Below, in pieces: positions 1 through 7,138 of a stretch of 19,823 bases of DNA. The stretch lies in contig DKYP01000067.1 of assembly GCA_002499945.1 (NCBI GenBank), forward strand, positions 53,377 through 73,199, read 5' to 3'. Position 1 is the stretch's first letter, and each line of letters starts with the position of its first letter. A program made the position numbers and the translations under genes. The notes below the pieces were generated by a model. That model did no database searches, was not told where the DNA came from, and saw nothing but the letters and a program-made list of their open reading frames with translations. Source of the stretch: Lachnoclostridium sp. UBA7097 (lineage in GTDB: Bacteria; Bacillota; Clostridia; Lachnospirales; Lachnospiraceae).

Positions 1-1121
1 AGCAGTATATCATGTTCACGTATCTGTTCAAAAAGGTTATTATTGCCATTAAGGTATTTAGCCGGCTGTGGTGTATAGCTTTTCTTACGCAGGCTGTTAA
101 AACCATCAATTTTATCAAACTTTGACAGGAAAGTAAGGTCAAGCGGGCCATTAATTTTAAATATATCATCTTCATGCACCTGTAACTCATTTTTAAGTGT
201 TTTAAGCAGGTGTTTGTCAATCCCGTCCTCAACTTCAAGCCTTATAGCCTGCCCCCACTGGCGTTTTTTAAGCTGGCGCTCAATTTCCACAAGAAGGTCT
301 GCCGCTTCGTCTTCTTCAATATCAAGGTCTGCATTTCTCATAATCCTGTATGGGAATGCAGAAAGGACTTCATAATTGATAAAAAGCTTTTCAATATTTT
401 TCTCAATAATCTGTTCAAGAAGAATAAATGTTTTCTGTATGCCGTTTACTGAAGGTATTTCTACAAAACGCGGGAGCACAGAAGGAACCTGTACCGTTGC
501 AAAATCAATACCGCCTGTATCATCACCGCCATGTTTCTTTTTATTATAATGTGACATATATAATTCACGGAACTGGGTAGTCCCCTCTTTATCAGTGCCA
601 GGCTTTATTTTAATAACAGCGCCTATATTCAATGTTTTGTTACGTATAAGCGGAAAAGGCCTTGACGAATCCACTGCCATAGGCGTAAGCACAGGAAATA
701 CCTCTGACTTGAAGTATTCATCAACATATTTTGACTGTTCACTGTTTAAATCTTCATAATGCGAAATAATTTTCAGGCCGTTATCCAGAAGGTCTGGTAT
801 AACCTCATAATTATATATATTATACTGGTCACTGACAAGCTGGTGTGTCTTTGTGCTTATCGCAGCAAGCTGTTCTGACGGGGTCATGCCTGCAATGTCT
901 TTTTTAGTATAGTTTACCTGTACCATATCTTTAAGTGAGGCAACACGTATCATAAAAAATTCATCAAGGTTTGAAGCTGTAATTGCAAGGAACCCCATTC
1001 TGTCAAAAAGCGGGCGTTTCTTGTCCTGCGCTTCACTAAGTACACGGTAATTAAATGAAATCCAGCTTAATTCCCGGTTATAAAAATATTCAGGTTTAGT
1101 GTAATTGTTTTTATCTGCCAT
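1..1121 (-). CDS. ppk1: Polyphosphate kinase 1, N-terminal part (runs off window edge)
   Basis: Reading the minus strand from an ATG at 1121-1119 gives an open frame of about 373 codons with no stop before the left edge, so the C-terminal half is missing. PPK1 reversibly polymerises the gamma-phosphate of ATP into inorganic polyphosphate. The start reads MADKNNYTKPEYFYNRELSW followed by an ISFNYRVLSEA stretch, the hallmark opening of PPK1 (YFNRELSWLxFNxRVLxEA). Later FLAITASNLDEFFMIRVASL, FPVLTPMAVDSSRPFP and the final FEQIREHDILL also match the family. The catalytic histidines of PPK1 lie downstream of the part seen here, so activity cannot be judged. A GGAGG sits at 1132-1128, 6 nt from the ATG. 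It follows the ppx-like gene by 31 nt on the same strand, so the two probably form one operon for polyphosphate synthesis and turnover. Confidence 0.95.
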   Translation of the reverse strand, partial: MADKNNYTKPEYFYNRELSWISFNYRVLSEAQDKKRPLFDRMGFLAITASNLDEFFMIRVASLKDMVQVNYTKKDIAGMTPSEQLAAISTKTHQLVSDQYNIYNYEVIPDLLDNGLKIISHYEDLNSEQSKYVDEYFKSEVFPVLTPMAVDSSRPFPLIRNKTLNIGAVIKIKPGTDKEGTTQFRELYMSHYNKKKHGGDDTGGIDFATVQVPSVLPRFVEIPSVNGIQKTFILLEQIIEKNIEKLFINYEVLSAFPYRIMRNADLDIEEDEAADLLVEIERQLKKRQWGQAIRLEVEDGIDKHLLKTLKNELQVHEDDIFKINGPLDLTFLSKFDKIDGFNSLRKKSYTPQPAKYLNGNNNLFEQIREHDIL

Positions 1122-1152
1122 ATAAATCCTCCATTCAAAGGCTGTTTTAAGC

Positions 1153-2724
1153 TTAAAACTGTTTTTTCTGTTTAAGTACAGGCTGTATGCCATATACTTC
1201 TTCAAAGAAATCAGAATATTTCTTAAATATTCCCTGTTCAAGTGTAACATCATAAAGAGTCCTGCCAGTTATTACCAGCTTGGTATCTTTAAGTTCTACT
1301 GTTATATTGCGGAACTTCTGGCGGTGGCTTTTATCCATTGAAATTGCAAGCTTTAATATTGCATTTAATTTGGTGGCTTTTATATAATCATCCATTGTAA
1401 ATAAATCTTTGGTTTCTGCATAACTTGGAAATCTTTCAGCCGGGTATCTGTCAATATTTGCTATCATAACACGTTCCCTTTGTGAAAGCCCTATAATTTC
1501 AGTAGACATAATAATCTTGTATGAATTTTCGCCAACATCATTTAAATTAATAAATTTACCACAGCTGTCCAGTATAGCAGATATCTGTAAAACCAGCCTG
1601 TCACGTTTTGTAAGGTTGTTATGTTTCTTCAATGTGTCGAATATTTTCAGTGCAATATCTTCTATATTATTATTGTGGTCTTCTTCACATTTATACCGTC
1701 TGGCAATATTTCTCGCAGCGGATACCATGCTTTCAGTAAAATTGTGCGCAGGTGTTATTTTTTCCTTGCGTTCTGCAAAATCTGCTGCCATGCCATCACA
1801 CAGGGTTATACCTGAAAGCCATATCTGTTCTGCCCTGGTTTCTTCAAATATATTGTGGAAAATCATTGCAATCGGGAGCAACAGGGTAGTCCTTTCGACA
1901 GGTGTGTCAAGTTCCTTTGAAAGCTCTTCAGGGCTTTGTGAGGTTATAGCCTGGTAAAATTCTTCGTATTCCTGCCTGTTAATGGAATCTTTCTTTTTGC
2001 CTTTGGCATCGACAGGCTGGAGGTTTCCAAAATTATGCACACTCAGGTATTTTACAAAGCTTTGCAGCTGGTTTCCTACAGCAATAATATTTTTAACCTT
2101 ATGGCCAGGGATATAAAGTGATACAAAGTTATGCAGGTCATTTGAGATATATTCATAGACAAGATTCTGGTAATTATCAGTCTGTGACTTCATAGCCTGT
2201 AATACTTCATTAATCCTTAAAGAACCAATCATTATATTCTGTGAGATAACAAGCACATTTTTATCAAAAAGTGAAAGCTGTATGCTTCCGCCGCCGACAT
2301 CTACAAGGAGAGTGCCTTTCTGGATAAGCTTGTGGAACGAGTTTTCTTTAAGGGCTATTGATTTATAACAAAGATACCTCTGCTCAGGGTTGCTAAGTAT
2401 TTTAATAAGAAATCCTGTACGCTGCTTTACCTGGTCAAGCACAATTAAATTATTGTCTGCCTCACGCAGGGCACTTGTAGCTGTAATCATATAGTCAGTA
2501 ATGGCATATTCCTTCATTTTGGCAGAAAACCCGTTTAAAATATTACAAAGCTTATCAATAGTATGGTAGCTTATATGCTGTGTGGAATATGTTTCAAGAC
2601 CAAGCCTTGCAGTGTGGTGTACAGCCTCTATTTCATGCACGCCATATTTTTTAGAAACTTCATAGATACGCATTGTTGTTTCGTGCGAACCAACATCTAT
2701 TGCTGCAAAAATTGTAACTGCCAT
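1153..2724 (-). CDS. ppx: Ppx/GppA family exopolyphosphatase with degenerate HD domain
   Basis: A 523-residue protein of the Ppx/GppA phosphatase family (ASKHA fold), expected to release phosphate from polyphosphate chain ends or hydrolyse pppGpp. Visible motifs are the first phosphate loop AAIDVGSHET (residues 7-16), the NPEQ segment with E114 at the position of the family's catalytic glutamate, and the second phosphate loop VDVGGGSIQL (141-150). Residues from about 325 to 465 correspond to the HD-type helical domain of long Ppx proteins: H350 in EEDHNNNIEDIALKIFD fits the first ligand, but the expected HD doublet in the xLLHDxGK motif reads ILDSCGK (384-390), so both ligands are substituted. 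The C-terminal 60 residues form the usual small beta-rich tail. The start is preceded by a GGAGGG-type ribosome site. It is followed 31 nt later by ppk1. I found no convincing sigma-A promoter directly upstream. Exopolyphosphatase versus guanosine pentaphosphatase cannot be separated by sequence alone, but the ppk neighbour favours the former. Confidence 0.9.
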   Translation of the reverse strand: MAVTIFAAIDVGSHETTMRIYEVSKKYGVHEIEAVHHTARLGLETYSTQHISYHTIDKLCNILNGFSAKMKEYAITDYMITATSALREADNNLIVLDQVKQRTGFLIKILSNPEQRYLCYKSIALKENSFHKLIQKGTLLVDVGGGSIQLSLFDKNVLVISQNIMIGSLRINEVLQAMKSQTDNYQNLVYEYISNDLHNFVSLYIPGHKVKNIIAVGNQLQSFVKYLSVHNFGNLQPVDAKGKKKDSINRQEYEEFYQAITSQSPEELSKELDTPVERTTLLLPIAMIFHNIFEETRAEQIWLSGITLCDGMAADFAERKEKITPAHNFTESMVSAARNIARRYKCEEDHNNNIEDIALKIFDTLKKHNNLTKRDRLVLQISAILDSCGKFINLNDVGENSYKIIMSTEIIGLSQRERVMIANIDRYPAERFPSYAETKDLFTMDDYIKATKLNAILKLAISMDKSHRQKFRNITVELKDTKLVITGRTLYDVTLEQGIFKKYSDFFEEVYGIQPVLKQKKQF

Positions 2725-2768
2725 ATGAATCCCTCCATTAAAGTGTTTTATAATAATAATTTTAATTC

Positions 2769-2782
2769 ATTTCCGGGGAAAT
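2769..2782. promoter_or_regulatory. Short palindrome in the ppx/blaI divergent region
   Basis: ATTTCC-GG-GGAAAT is a perfect 6-2-6 inverted repeat lying 45 nt upstream of the ppx start and about 45 nt upstream of the -35 box of the blaI-like gene. It could be an operator for either side, but a single short dyad is weak evidence. Confidence 0.25.
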
Positions 2783-2827
2783 TACCAGCTGTAGAATAAA
2801 TTTTATTATTTTTTTATAGTTTGCAGG

Positions 2828-2856
2828 TTGACAAAGGTAAACCAAAGTTGTATACT
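2828..2856 (+). promoter_or_regulatory. Sigma-A promoter of the blaI-blaR1-like operon
   Basis: A perfect -35 TTGACA (2828-2833) and a -10 TATACT (2851-2856) are separated by exactly 17 nt. This is the best promoter match in the window. It lies 40 nt before the BlaI-like start and overlaps the candidate operator at its -10 box. Confidence 0.85.
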
Positions 2857-2865
2857 ACAAGTGTA
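2856..2865. promoter_or_regulatory. BlaI/CopY-type operator TACA-N2-TGTA
   Basis: TACAAGTGTA is a dyad of the TACANNTGTA form bound by the BlaI/MecI/CopY family of winged-helix repressors. It begins on the last base of the -10 box and covers the expected transcription start, so binding would block transcription. A 10-bp direct repeat, GTAAACCAAA, flanks it at 2837-2846 (in the promoter spacer) and 2863-2872, which may add further repressor contacts. Autorepression by the adjacent BlaI-like protein is inferred. Confidence 0.65.
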
Positions 2866-2895
2866 AACCAAATTAAAAAATACAGGAGGTATTAA

Positions 2896-3270
2896 ATGGA
2901 AAGACAGTTAAGCATCCACAGCAGTGAGTGGAAGGTTATGGAGTGTATATGGGAACATGAACCTGTAAGCATAATGCAGGTTGTAAAATTCCTGCAGGAG
3001 AAGAGCGGGTGGAGTAAGAGTACAATTATTACAATGATTAAACGTTTACAGAAAAAGGGGGTTATTGGCTATAAAGAAAATGGAAGGTCAAAGATACTAT
3101 ATACACTTGTAAGCAGGGAAGAAATTGCATTATCAGAAACAGATACGCTTCTTGAAAAAGTATTTCATGGAAGCATCAGCCTTATGCTTAATACGCTTTT
3201 AAATGAGAAAAGTATAACAGCAGAAGAGCGGGCAGAGCTTATTGATATTCTTGATAAGCCAGAAAAGTGA
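2896..3270 (+). CDS. BlaI/MecI/CopY family winged-helix repressor
   Basis: A 124-residue protein of usual length for BlaI/MecI repressors. Residues about 8-75 form the winged helix, with the typical SEWKVMECIWEHEPVS start, the recognition helix around GWSKSTIITMIKRLQKKGVI, and the wing YKENGRSKILYTLVSREE. The C-terminal 45 residues form the dimerisation helices that the family's protease partner cleaves or loosens. The start is preceded by an AGGAGG site (2883-2888). It is followed after 44 nt by the M56 metalloprotease gene, the classic repressor/antirepressor pairing. It probably represses its own operon through the TACA-N2-TGTA site. Target genes outside this operon are unknown, and no beta-lactamase or PBP2a gene is in view, so a resistance role should not be assumed. 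Confidence 0.93.
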   Translation: MERQLSIHSSEWKVMECIWEHEPVSIMQVVKFLQEKSGWSKSTIITMIKRLQKKGVIGYKENGRSKILYTLVSREEIALSETDTLLEKVFHGSISLMLNTLLNEKSITAEERAELIDILDKPEK

Positions 3271-3314
3271 GCAGGTTTGTGTAAACAGCATGTTATAGAA
3301 AGGGGGTTTTATAT

Positions 3315-6152
3315 ATGGAAATGATATTGGTTACATCAGCTATCCTTATATCATGTATTATGCTTATAAGGCATATATTTGGCAGAAAAGCCAGTGCCAG
3401 GATTATATATGCACTCTGGCTTGTTGCGGCTGTAAGGCTGGTAATCCCAATAAATTTTGGCGGCAGCGGGTTTAGTATATTAAATGTAACTTATAAAATT
3501 GCAGACAGAATTGGAAATAAACCAGAAATAAATTCCAAAGACAGGGTTTATAATAAAAAATTACCAGAAAGTAATAAAGGTAATTATATGCAGAAAGAAA
3601 CGGATAGCAAAAGTAATTTTACATATGCAGGTGATATAAATAATAATGATAAACTGGCAAAGGATAAAGAAGCTGTTAATAAGGATGTACAAGATACAGG
3701 TTTTAGTAAAGAAATGCAAAATAAAAATATAGAAAACAGTAATACACCAGACAAAAATGCACAAGAAAATTATACAGAAGATACAGGAAATAAATATGTA
3801 AAATTAATTATACCAGCTGTATGGTTTAGCGGGAGTTTTATAATGCTTTGCATTTTTGTAATAAGCAATTTTAAAATTATTAAAGTGTTTAAGAAGGAAA
3901 GGATTTTATTAAAGCATATAAAAGCAGGCAGGCACGAAGTCCCGGTTTATATAGTTAAAAATATATCTACACCGTGCCTGTATGGTTTTTTAAGCCCGGC
4001 TATATATTTAAATGAAGATATTTTTGAAAGGGAGTGTAATCCTGATTATGTAATTCTCCATGAAATGGTGCATTACAAACACAGGGATTATATCTGGTCA
4101 GTAATAAGGGCAGCACTTTTATGCATTTACTGGTTTGATATTTTTGTATGGATAGGTGCAATCTATTCAAAAAAAGATTGTGAATATGCATGTGATGAAA
4201 GCGTAGTGAAGATAATCGGGGTTAATGAAAGGGCAGTATATGGCAGGACACTTGTAAACCTTGTTCCTAAAATAAACCCACGCCGGGAAATGTTATATAT
4301 AACTGCTTCATTTTCGGGGAAAAAGAGTAATTTAAAAGAAAGGATAACCAGGATAGCAGAAATGGGAAATAAAAAGAAAATGGTTTTAACCACAGCAGTA
4401 ATGCTTTTATTAATATTTATTGTGGGATTAACTACATTCAGTGGTGCAAAATCTGCGGGAAATGATACGGTAAAGACAGCTTATAATGGTACAAAACCAG
4501 TTATTAAAGAGGAGGAAAATCTTAGCCAGTACAAATATATATATGATAATAGTATTCCGGAACCAATAGATTTAAAGTATGATAAACAGGTGCAGACATA
4601 TTATTACTATATAGAAGAAACAGACGCTGGAAGTGTATTAAGAAGCATTAACAGCATGATAAAAAAGAAATATAAGACTTCTGCCAGTCTTTATGATTAT
4701 TATTCAAGATATAGTTTTGGCAGGATTAAGGATAATAAACCTACAGTAAAAGAGTTTGACATACATCTTGCTGACACTGGTAATTTAGAATATTATTATG
4801 TTAATGCATTATTGGAATCTGATGGAAGGGTACGTATTCTTACCGGGCTATATTCTGACGTATTGCAGGAGGATGGGAAACTTAATGTATATGATAATTT
4901 CTCATCTAATATGGAACTTAGTGACACAGAAAATTATATATATAATAATCCATCTTACCATATGTCACTTACGGAAGTAGCAGAGTTTTTTACACAGATT
5001 TCCACATTGGATAGTGATAAAATATCAAAATTTAGCGGGGCATTTATGGAAACAGCATCTGTAAAAATGGTTTCAGCTGACAGGCTTGGAGTGCCTGCCA
5101 ATGGTAATATAGCGGCTTTTAAACTGGAAAATGATGCTGGTAATACAAAAATATATGAAATAAATGCTGGTGGAATTATTGGAAGTTATGGAATTACATT
5201 TTCTTTGCAAAACAGATACCAGGGGAAAAACATTTTATCAGGAAGCATTACAAGCGAAAGGATTGTTAAAAGTATATCAGAGCTGGAAGAAATACTTGCA
5301 AAACAGGAACAATACAAAAAGGAGCTTGGACAAAAAGCTGATAACAGTGATATAGATTTTGTATTTGGTGATGTGACAGCGGTATGTGGCAGGGAATATG
5401 CTAAACAGAAGTATAGTGATAAAGCGGCAACAGAAAGGCTTGTAAAATCTTTGTCATCAAAAGATTTTAAAGAAGCAGGGACAGGTGATTATTATATAGC
5501 AAATGGCATAACGGACAGTGTAATATATAAAATTGGAAATATAAAACCACTGGGCATTACATTTTACCATGTAACAGATATGGATTTAAAACTGTTATAT
5601 GGGGTGCCGTTTAAATATGGAAATGCATTTGTAATAGAGCAGAATGGTATATACCAGGCATTTCCTACAGACTGGACAGGCGGGTATCCATCACATGATG
5701 TAAGTGTATGTGCAGCAGATTTTGACAGGGATGGGGAAACTGAAATAGCTATGTGTATTGTACTTGACCATGGTTCAGAGTGCTGTGTAGAGAGCCTTAG
5801 TGTATTTGATAAACATAATGGGAATAATTACATTATGCATATACTTGATGAAACATGGTTTGTAAAATCAGTATATAGTGATTTGACAGCTTATTATGAA
5901 AACGCTTCCGGTTATAAATTAGATATAGGCAAGATGGGATACGAATCATTTCTTTACAGGGATGGCAAAGAAGATAGAATCAGAATAGGAGATATTATCC
6001 ATTATGATATGAAAAAAGATGGTACTATAACTGTAAATATGCCTGCCATAAACAGCAATACAGGCGAATGGAAATATTATAAGGGGGATGTAACATATTT
6101 TGAAGATGGTTCATTTATATTTTATAATGGCAGGGTAGAAAATGAAGAATAG
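3315..6152 (+). CDS. BlaR1/MecR1-like M56 membrane metalloprotease with large novel outer domain
   Basis: A 945-residue polytopic membrane protein, far longer than BlaR1/MecR1 (about 585-600). In order: TM1 (about 2-19), TM2 (about 30-48), a hydrophilic Asn/Lys/Asp-rich segment (about 65-160) that looks like an inserted loop, TM3 (164-184), then the M56 protease core with HEMVH at 249-253 and the CEYACDE segment (289-295) whose E290 fits the third zinc ligand, and TM4 (356-376). A domain of about 570 residues follows, predicted to lie outside the cell. It shows none of the SxxK, SxN and KTG motifs of the BlaR1 penicillin sensor in sensible order. It does contain a DFDRDGETEI loop (802-811) resembling the calcium-binding FG-GAP/VCBS repeat. 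The start is backed by AGGGGG at 3300-3305. By family logic it would sense an outside signal and cleave or inactivate the upstream BlaI-like repressor. The ligand is unknown and unlikely to be bound as in BlaR1. Confidence 0.88.
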   Translation: MEMILVTSAILISCIMLIRHIFGRKASARIIYALWLVAAVRLVIPINFGGSGFSILNVTYKIADRIGNKPEINSKDRVYNKKLPESNKGNYMQKETDSKSNFTYAGDINNNDKLAKDKEAVNKDVQDTGFSKEMQNKNIENSNTPDKNAQENYTEDTGNKYVKLIIPAVWFSGSFIMLCIFVISNFKIIKVFKKERILLKHIKAGRHEVPVYIVKNISTPCLYGFLSPAIYLNEDIFERECNPDYVILHEMVHYKHRDYIWSVIRAALLCIYWFDIFVWIGAIYSKKDCEYACDESVVKIIGVNERAVYGRTLVNLVPKINPRREMLYITASFSGKKSNLKERITRIAEMGNKKKMVLTTAVMLLLIFIVGLTTFSGAKSAGNDTVKTAYNGTKPVIKEEENLSQYKYIYDNSIPEPIDLKYDKQVQTYYYYIEETDAGSVLRSINSMIKKKYKTSASLYDYYSRYSFGRIKDNKPTVKEFDIHLADTGNLEYYYVNALLESDGRVRILTGLYSDVLQEDGKLNVYDNFSSNMELSDTENYIYNNPSYHMSLTEVAEFFTQISTLDSDKISKFSGAFMETASVKMVSADRLGVPANGNIAAFKLENDAGNTKIYEINAGGIIGSYGITFSLQNRYQGKNILSGSITSERIVKSISELEEILAKQEQYKKELGQKADNSDIDFVFGDVTAVCGREYAKQKYSDKAATERLVKSLSSKDFKEAGTGDYYIANGITDSVIYKIGNIKPLGITFYHVTDMDLKLLYGVPFKYGNAFVIEQNGIYQAFPTDWTGGYPSHDVSVCAADFDRDGETEIAMCIVLDHGSECCVESLSVFDKHNGNNYIMHILDETWFVKSVYSDLTAYYENASGYKLDIGKMGYESFLYRDGKEDRIRIGDIIHYDMKKDGTITVNMPAINSNTGEWKYYKGDVTYFEDGSFIFYNGRVENEE

Positions 6153-6192
6153 ATATATAGAAATAATATTTTATTTTTTTCCAAAATCCGTC

Positions 6193-6221
6193 TTGATGTT
6201 TCTGGTATTATAATCTATAAT
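6193..6221 (+). promoter_or_regulatory. Sigma-A-like promoter of flagellin-like gene
   Basis: TTGATG (6193-6198) and TATAAT (6216-6221) with a 17-nt spacer lie 43 nt upstream of the flagellin-like start. I see no sigma-28 pattern (TAAA-N15-GCCGATAA), which is notable because flagellins are usually sigma-28 dependent. There is also no clear terminator after the preceding M56 gene, so some read-through is possible. Confidence 0.6.
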
Positions 6222-6264
6222 ATATTTATCCAGAAAATGTTAATAATGGAAGTGGGGTGATTTT

Positions 6265-7023
6265 ATGAGTACCAGTATTTCATCAGTAAACAACAATTAC
6301 AATGCTTCTTTAACAAGGCGTGTAGCAGATGACCCTGCGGGCTCTGCCATTGCACAGAAGCACCAGTCACAGGTTAATGGCTATAAACAGGGTGCAAGGA
6401 ATGGTGAAGATGGCATAAGCCTTATTAAAACAGCGGATGCTGCACTTTCTAATATTACAGACAGCCTCCAGCGTATAAGGGAATTAAGTGTTAAAGCCGC
6501 AAGTTCAGCTATCTATTCTGATTCCGACAGGCAGGGCATGCAGAAAGAGATTGACCAGTTAAAGGAACATATAACAAGTGTATCAAGGGATACGCAGTTT
6601 AATACAAAGCATCTTTTAGATGGAAGCATGGCAGACCTGCATCTTGCACTAAACCCGCAGGGCGGCGGGCTGTCCATAAAAACAGAGGATATGACACTGG
6701 AAAACCTTGGAATTAAGGATTACAGCGTTACAGGAAAGTTTGATATAAAGACCATTGATGATGCAATTAGTAAAGTAGACAGTGCAAGGGCATCTTTAGG
6801 GGCACAGAACAATGCTGTAGAGTTCAGTGTAAGCGTTAGTAATGTTTCCGCTGAAAATATGACATCTTCAGTATCACAGATTGAAGACATTGATGTGGGT
6901 GAATATGTAACTGAACAGAAAAAGGGACAGGTAATGCAGCAGTATAATTACTTTGTACAGGGACAGCAAATGCAGCAGCAGCAGAATATGATATCAAAGA
7001 TGTTAGGCATGCCAGTTAATTAA
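6265..7023 (+). CDS. Short flagellin-like protein
   Basis: A 252-residue protein with flagellin D1 helices. ADDPAGSAIAQKHQSQVNGY (21-40), the NGEDGISLIKTADAALSNI stretch (46-64) and LQRIRELSVKAAS (68-80) match the N-terminal flagellin core. IKTIDDAISKVDSARASLGA (161-180) and a Gln-rich end, YFVQGQQMQQQQNMISKMLG (229-248), match the C-terminal core and D0 helix. The segment before the ADDxAG motif is only 20 residues, against about 40 in normal flagellins, and the usual MRINxNxxAL start is absent. An in-frame TAA at 6244-6246 rules out a longer start, so the N-terminal D0 helix is truly short. There is no variable D2/D3 domain. No hook, chaperone or other flagellar gene is in the window. It may be a minor or secreted flagellin, a FlgL-type remnant, or a surface filament protein of other use. 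The GGGGTG ribosome site is 6 nt from the ATG. Confidence 0.82.
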   Translation: MSTSISSVNNNYNASLTRRVADDPAGSAIAQKHQSQVNGYKQGARNGEDGISLIKTADAALSNITDSLQRIRELSVKAASSAIYSDSDRQGMQKEIDQLKEHITSVSRDTQFNTKHLLDGSMADLHLALNPQGGGLSIKTEDMTLENLGIKDYSVTGKFDIKTIDDAISKVDSARASLGAQNNAVEFSVSVSNVSAENMTSSVSQIEDIDVGEYVTEQKKGQVMQQYNYFVQGQQMQQQQNMISKMLGMPVN

Positions 7024-7078
7024 CAGAAAGAAACTTAACAGATAAATACATTATATAATTTTATTAATTATAATAACA

Positions 7079-7123
7079 ATAATAACAGCCAGCCTTATTA
7101 AATTAAGGGCTGGCTGTTATTAT
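7079..7123. terminator. Bidirectional hairpin terminator
   Basis: A perfect 16-bp stem (arms 7079-7094 and 7108-7123, core AACAGCCAGCC / GGCTGGCTGTT) with a 13-nt loop lies between the convergent flagellin-like gene and the glycosyltransferase gene. The A/T-rich ends on both sides allow termination in both directions, although there is no long uninterrupted T-run. Confidence 0.8.
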
Positions 7124-7138
7124 ATTAAATGGCAGTGG

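Noticed and set aside
210..452. Open frame of 80 codons on the plus strand
   Set aside because: It is antisense to the clear ppk1 reading frame, has no ribosome site, and its composition is low-complexity Phe/Lys-rich.
3315..6152. Calling the blaI/M56 pair a beta-lactam resistance module
   Set aside because: No beta-lactamase or PBP gene is adjacent and the sensor lacks penicillin-binding motifs.
6153..6192. Possible terminator after the M56 gene
   Set aside because: Only a weak A/T-only AAATAA/TTATTT pairing precedes the T-run; the stem has no G-C pairs.
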